Assembly (NCBI GenBank): GCA_003614735.1
Contig: KZ992428.1
Coordinates: forward strand, 27,246-91,245
Source: Thamnocephalis sphaerospora
Lineage: Eukaryota; Zoopagomycota; Zoopagomycetes; Zoopagales; Sigmoideomycetaceae
Direction of reading: 5' to 3'
DNA length: 64,000 bases
The position numbers and the translations under genes are program-made. The notes below the pieces were generated by a model. The model made no database searches, had not been told where the DNA came from, and saw only the letters and a list, made by a program, of their open reading frames with translations. Shown in pieces: positions 51,133-64,000 of the stretch; the stretch's first letter is position 1; every line of letters starts with the position of its first letter.

Positions 51133-54014
51133 ATGAGTAAGGCCAAGTCATTCCGCTCGCGCAAGGTGGATGCGAAGCGGCCGCTTCCTGTCTACCGTGC
51201 CTCTGAGATCCCAGACCTGGACGAGGGCCTCAGTGCACAGCGTTCTGTGCCCTTGGTTGAGACCGGCGTTGAGAAGGAGGAGGAAACGGTGGGTGCTCAT
51301 TGGACAATGCATTGCGGGTGCTGATTGGACAGTTGCTTGATGCTGCTGTGCAATACTGCCATTTCGTCGCAACCAATCTAACCGGCCGACCATTGTCTGT
51401 TTACGGCACGCCATAGGAGCATCATTTGCAAGCGGCCATTTCGGCGTCACAGACCAACAACTCTGTGCAGCCCGTCTACATTCCTACGCCTGATGCCAGC
51501 CGCATTGCGCCAGACTATGATGTCTTTTATCGCGCGCAGTTCCATCGGCCGCACACCTACATCCGCTTTTCGTCGACGGTGGAGGAGTGCGGCGGTGTTG
51601 GCTACACGATGGATGATGCAGACAAGCGCTGGCTGGACGCCTGGCTAGCCAGTCCCGATGCAGAGCCGCCTGCTCCCAGTGATGGAGCGACCGCAGTCGG
51701 CGCCAACGGAGCACGACGTTCCATATCTCCCATCACGCTACTGGACGAAGATTTGTTTGAAAATATCATGGATGCCTTTGAAGACTTGTCGGAGCGTCAG
51801 GTACGTTGCACGCACACGTGAACGGCTGTGAGGCAACGCAGGATGCGCCGGCAAGCGCTCACATCGACAATGGCGGCAACGCGGATAGGTTGGTGCCGAG
51901 AATTGGCCGTACGAGCAGGTCGAGTCGGCGGTCAAGAGTCTTTCGCTGCGACCGGCCAGCCAGCATCCGCAGGTGTTGGCGGCCATGTCCGACATCCCGC
52001 ATGCTGTCAAGGCGACGTTTGCGCATTGGCAAGCTCGTCGGAAAGCACAGCCGCAGGGTAGCATGTCTATTATGCCGCGTCTGAGGGTACGTCACCGATC
52101 GACCATGCATTCTTACCACGACACGCTCTAACCCATGTATGCTAGACGGAGGAGCGCTCTCAGAAAGAAACCGATCCATACGTGTGCTTCCGGCGACGCG
52201 AACTGAAGCCAATCCGAAAGACGCGACGCAGCGATGCGCAGTCTTTCGACAAGCTTCGTCAGCTGCGTGCTGAGCTGCACCAGGCGTGTCACCTACTCGA
52301 ACTGGTGGACCGCCGCGAAAAGATGCGACGCGAGTCGCTGGTACTCGAGCAGCTGTGCTTTGATCAAAAGATGACCATGCGCGATCTGCGCAAGCGACTT
52401 GGCTACAAGGACGAGTCGGACGGGCTATACCACATCAAGGTGAGTAACAGCACGCATGTGCGTAGTCTGAAAATGCTTTTGCGCTTACGCCGTCACTACT
52501 GATGCTGCAATGCAGAAAAAAATCAAGAAGGCCGATATTCGGTGGGTTGAGGATGGTGGATACGCATCGGCATCTCTCATATACGCAGCGTGCTAACCTA
52601 ATCTGTGTCTGTATTTCTAGCGTCACACCAGGCGGTTCGGCAAAGGCACACCAGCGTCCACTTCTTGGCCTTCCTGGACAGGCGGGCCATGGCGATGAGC
52701 TATCATTGCGCGTGTCTGCCGCCATGGCAATGTCTTCGGCACACGATGAGCAGTTTGCCAAGCGGATCGACGAAGAGCTGCAGCAAAGGCGCGTGCGCGA
52801 CATTGGCTGGCGCGACATTACTGAGGTGAGCACCGTATCGATTGCTTGACACTGAGCAGTTACTTATGCGGTCTGTCTTCACAGGATCCGTTTCAACCCT
52901 TTGCGATGCCTTTGGGAGAGCAGCGCTTTCGCGCGTTCAATCAGCGCGCATCGCATCAATACCGTCGACGTGTGGGCCGCGGTGGACGCGTGTTTTTGGA
53001 TCGTCGTGCACTGCGCCAGCCTATGCCTGCCTTTTCAGCGCCCATGGTTCATGGCGTACACAACAAAGGGGACTACAGTACCGATGCTGCCGACGCTGTA
53101 CGACGACTTGCCGAGCGTATGCGCTACGATTGTGACGGCGAGAGTAGCTGGCCTGACCCCTGGGCGGCTGCAAAGTTTGACGAGTGGAGTCCTGGGTATG
53201 TACGCACGCCCGTGTAATACGCTTCGTGTGCTAACGATGCGTACACTGCATTGCTACTAGGCTGCTGAGCTATCGCGCAGGCCTATTGACGCCGGCCGAT
53301 ATGCAGCAAGCACGCACGCGCCCATGGCTTGCTGGCCAGCCCCGGCCGCCACCCCGATCGCTGGCGTCTGTTCAGGAAAAACTTCAGCACGCGCTGACGG
53401 CAGACATTACAGCATCGCTTTCTCCATCTGGTGCAGCCCCTCTAGGCGCTGGCCTGGACGAAGGGTCTGCCGTGGTCGCTCATGCAGCGCCACAGACGGT
53501 CACAATGGAAACGTCGCCTAAGCATGCAGCGCCGACGGGACATCCGGCCGATACATCACCGGCAGTAGGCACGCCCAGCAAGCACGCACACTTCACGCCT
53601 GGACCTACTCTGTCGCCGTCGCCAGTGTCGCCGATGTCGCACAGTCCGGCCGTCAAGGCAGCGCCATCGCCAGTGACGCCAAAGCCGCCACTGCCATCGC
53701 CGAGCGCAGTGGTGAATGCGAATCGAAACATGGGTGCACTCATGCTTACGACAGGTGATGCGCTCGCGCGCTCTATTCCATCGGCGCATGCGCCCAGCAC
53801 GCCGCAAGCCGTACACACCAGCAATCCGTTCGATGTGGTGTCGTCCTCGCTAGGTGGGCCGCTGGGCAAGACGCCGCTAATGTGCAATAGCCCAATGCTG
53901 ACCGGTACGCCAGACTCTCCGGCACTTGCTGCTGGATCCGTACTGAATTCGGCGATGCTTGGCCGCAAGAAACGTTCTATTAAGCTGCAGAGCGTTCCGG
54001 CCGACGCGTCGTAA
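51133..54014 (+). CDS. EPL1: EPL1, enhancer of polycomb-like NuA4 subunit
   Basis: Exons 51133-51288, 51417-51800, 51889-52086, 52146-52439, 52516-52541 (26 nt), 52621-52825, 52885-53195, 53261-54014; 775 residues. The EPcA block is complete: SFRSRKVDAKRPLPVYRASEIPDLDE at the start, IPTPDASRIAPDYD, YTMDDADKRWLDAW, then TDPYVCFRRRELKPIRKTRRSD and LRAELHQACHLLELVDRREKMRRES. EPL1 is the scaffold binding Esa1, Yng2 and Eaf6 in the NuA4 and piccolo histone H4 acetyltransferase. The C-terminal ~240 residues are Pro/Ser/Ala-rich and disordered, with repeated SPSPVSPMS-like segments. Confidence 0.95.
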
Positions 54015-54356
54015 ACGCACTGAGCTTACAATCCTGCCTATATATTTGCACATCCGCATCTCTTTCCACCCTCTGTCCCTTCCCCCTCTTCTCTGTCTTG
54101 CTTCCGTATGCTGTTCACTATCTCTTTCACCAATTCTGTCTGTGCCTTGGTTGATTGCACTGTGTACACTAGACTTTCTCCGTCTGCTCGCCGCACACCC
54201 ACACCTCGCTCTTCGCACCCTTCCTTTGTCATTTCATAGCTTTATATTCTGTTTCTGCGCTTCTTGTCATGCCAGCGTGCTATAGCCTGCTTGCATTATA
54301 AAACCGACCGAACATCCGTTCTTGATGTAACATACACAACGCCATGCTAGCCGCGC
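54015..54356. terminator. Convergent 3' region of EPL1 and GCN2
   Basis: About 340 nt between two stop codons. Pyrimidine-rich (54058-54260) with an ATTATAAAA-type sequence near 54294. Probably polyadenylation signals for both genes. Confidence 0.4.
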
Positions 54357-61655
<7,299 letters not shown>

Positions 61656-61812
61656 GTTGGCTGAGGTGTTATGGACTTGAAGGCGATGGAGACGCCAGCG
61701 ATTACTACAAGGATGAAAGGGAATTATGTCGCGCTGTTGCGATTCGCTTCTCTCCACCTGACCACCTTTTGTTACTCTGGTGTCGTCACCGCTACCGCCA
61801 CCAGATCTGCTC
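61656..61812. promoter_or_regulatory. Short divergent promoter of GCN2 and probable MED16
   Basis: 157 nt between the preferred start codons. Both strands remain open across it. Confidence 0.5.
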
Positions 61813-64000
61813 ATGCCGCACGCCGCTCGTGACTGGCCACTCTCCGCTAGGCGGCGCCTGGCTTGGTCGAGCACGGATTCTGTTGCGTTTTCGCCGCGCA
61901 GTACGTCTCGCCTGAACGATGCATACAGCCATGGACTGGCGATAGCAGCGGCTGGCGTCGAGTAGGTTGCAGCCTACCCACGCAACTACTCAACGCTTAC
62001 CAGGTGCTCCCGCTCGTGCGTATAGAGAAAAGCCAGTATCTCCAGGCGTGTTACAGATTCTTAGTGTTGACGAGAATGCCTGGTCAAGCAATACTTTGCG
62101 GCGCGTGCTGTGTGATGAGGTTATTGAGGCGCGCGTGCAACACGGACAGCACGATATCGTGCTGGCTCACTGGGACGATAGCGGAAGGCTGCTGCTTACG
62201 GTCGATGAAGCCGGCGACGGCGTAGTCTGGCAGCGCACGGCAAGTGTTGGATTCACGGCAGCCATTATAGCGTTAGGCTGACGCACCGTCACTATAGCAT
62301 TTCGTGAATCAACCGATGTTCATGCGCACTGTGCACTTTTCAGCGCCGATTCTTGCGCATGCATGGCTGTGTACAGAGCGTGCGGTGAGAATACTAGCGT
62401 GTCATTTAAGGCTCGCGCGTGCTAATGCCCGCGCACAGTATACGCTTGTGCACAGCGATGCCGCAAATGAACTGCCACGTATCCGTCGCCTTCCGTGGCT
62501 TGGCTTACGCAACCCTTTTGGCAGCGGCCACGCCTATGTGGCTCTGACATCGGACGGCAAGGTAGGTTGCAGATGTGCGCGGGTGTGCGACCCAGTTTGC
62601 GTACTAACGTACCATTGTTGCTGCCGGCGGGTAGCTCACGCTAAGTATAGAAAAGGCCACCAGCGACCTCGTTGAATACCAGTGCCGTGTTCCTTTGTCG
62701 TCGGATGGACCGCCAAGCTTAGTCGTCGAGTATCTAGCAGGCGATATTAGGCACTGGTCTGGTGCGTCGGTGCTGCAATTCGTATAGCATCTTCGGACGC
62801 TTATGTTACAGTGTTGTTGCTATTGTCACAGACGGCAAGGTTATGGTTGCGCTCTTGTATGCTGTAGGCGACCAGCTGTGGATGTCGCTGTCGGAGGCCT
62901 CGCTGGACACTCGCCGTACAGCTGGTACAGGTGGGAGATAAGGCACCAGATGAGATGTCTCCACTGGCTGCCGGGCCGCTAACTAGAGCACGCATTTTTA
63001 GAGCTTGCCTGTGGCCTCCTCTGGGCACAGCCACTTAGCCAGCCGGGCGTCTCTCCACGTGGATCGTATCCAACTGCACACTGGGTGCGACTGTCGGGAT
63101 ACCGAGAGGACGGTTCGCTCACGCTTTTGCATGTGGCCACATCCACTGGTGGGTTCTAGCCTTGCTACAGTACTGTGCTTTCACCTTGTAGAGTAACGTC
63201 AAATCAACTGCAATGTTAGACGCTGGCAAGCAGTATAGTGAGGATTTGACGGCCTTTAGTGGATGCTTCATTTCAAGCCGGAATTTTGCAAATCTGGCGC
63301 ATGCTCCTGTGTCGCTGGAAGATGAGGTATGATGAAACGCGACACCTTTGGCGCTTGGCTGTGAATTAATTGGATATGTATTGGGAGAGCAGCCCGTCTA
63401 TCAGCAGCTACCGGACACCATCGTGACCAGCTGCTCAGTGGACCCTGCAGGAATGCAATGGTGCCTTGGCACCGCGGACGGACGCTTGGAAGTTCGCCCA
63501 ATGTAAGCAGCAACAGCAGCGTGCTCCTAACGTGTACATAAGCTCACCACAATCTGAATTTGGACAGCATTGTCAAGGAAGCTGGCCCCATGTTTACTCT
63601 TTTGGTCTCTCCAGGAGAGCCGCTACATGGTATGATGTTGACTGGACTGCGGATGCTGATTATGTGGCGATTTGCCATATTTTTAACCACGTTCCTACAA
63701 TCAGATGTGTGTTTTTCGCCTAATGGGTGTGCAGTAGCCCTTTCTCGCCCAGGGTGCAATGACGTTCAGCTTGTGGGCGTTTCCCCTGCGTAAGTTGAAT
63801 GTTTGCCTGATGCAGCTCCCACTTGGTATGGTACATGTGATAACAATTGATGGCTTAGTGAGAGCACAATGCACAACGATGGTCGTCTACGCTACGATAC
63901 TGTAGCCGCACGCCTGTCTCTGGCCGCAATCAACTGCTGTGGTGCCAGTGATATTATGCAAAGCTCTGGTCTGGACGCCGCCGATGGGGATGTGGCAGGT
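61813..64000 (+). CDS. MED16: Probable Mediator subunit 16 (N-terminal WD40-like part, truncated by window end)
   Basis: Resolved exons: 61813-61961, 62026-62239, 62298-62561, then one beginning ~62638. Later pieces are clear in frame but not all joins are solved. Beta-propeller-like segments recur: RRLAWSSTDSVAFSP, IVLAHWDDSGRLLLTVDEAG, HAYVALTSDGKLTL, HWVRLSGYREDGSLTLLHVA, WCLGTADGRLEVRPM and VCFSPNGCAVAL. The order WS-dSVAFSP start, APILAHAWL, and NPFGSG before ...TSDGK resembles fungal Med16/Sin4. MED16 sits in the Mediator tail and relays activators to RNA polymerase II. Intron 62240-62297 is GC-AG (GCAAGT). Identity is an inference from pattern; a different WD40 protein is the alternative. 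Confidence 0.55.

Overview
This window is a gene-dense stretch of a fungal nuclear genome. Genes carry many short spliceosomal introns (about 43-90 nt, mostly GTAAGY...YAG, with CTAAC/CTGAC-like branch sites). The gene set (COG1, ATG10, EPL1, SMC5, GCN2, a mitochondrial uL2, GH18 chitinase, an Mde1-type dehydratase) is eukaryotic. Together with a presenilin, a signal peptide peptidase, a PHYHD1 orthologue and a DDX59 orthologue, which Dikarya have mostly lost, it points to an early-diverging fungus. Zoopagomycota or another zygomycete-grade lineage is my guess, not a proof. I see no rRNA, tRNA, CRISPR array or intact transposon.

Layout. 1-6 kb: 3' part of a very large Sec7-PH ARF exchange factor (minus). 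6.6-8 kb: F-box protein. 8.3-9.7 kb: PHYHD1-type dioxygenase. 10.4-11.5 kb: SAM methyltransferase. 12.1-13.6 kb: second F-box protein. 14.4-19.5 kb: SMC5 (27 exons). 19.7-21 kb: cysteine-cluster orphan. 21.2-22.5 kb: GH18 chitinase. 22.7-24.8 kb: presenilin with an N-terminal MYND zinc finger. 25.3-27 kb: ATG10 and NAA50, head to head. 27.1-27.7 kb: coiled-coil orphan. 28-31.8 kb: MDE1 and prolyl oligopeptidase, head to head. 32.2-34.2 kb: LAT-type amino acid transporter. 34.4-35.7 kb: helical orphan. 36.2-38 kb: Hst2/SIRT2-type sirtuin. 38.6-40.8 kb: Ser/Thr-rich single-pass membrane protein. 41.4-42.8 kb: signal peptide peptidase. 43.3-45.7 kb: DDX59-type helicase. 45.8-46.9 kb: mitochondrial uL2. 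47-50.4 kb: COG1. 51.1-54 kb: EPL1. 54.4-61.7 kb: GCN2 (about 34 exons). 61.8-64 kb: probable MED16, running off the window.

The genes are mostly unrelated housekeeping functions, often in head-to-head pairs sharing short promoters. A nutrient-stress theme (GCN2, ATG10, amino acid transporter, MDE1, oligopeptidase) is visible, but I would not call it a cluster.

The most unusual item is the MYND-presenilin: the zinc finger and first membrane helix lie in one uninterrupted exon, and the first catalytic aspartate sits in a WD instead of a YD motif, with its codon split by a GC-AG intron. GC-AG introns with GCAAG donors recur in at least six genes, and several micro-exons (10-26 nt) occur. Exon joins were deduced by frame and family similarity, without transcripts.
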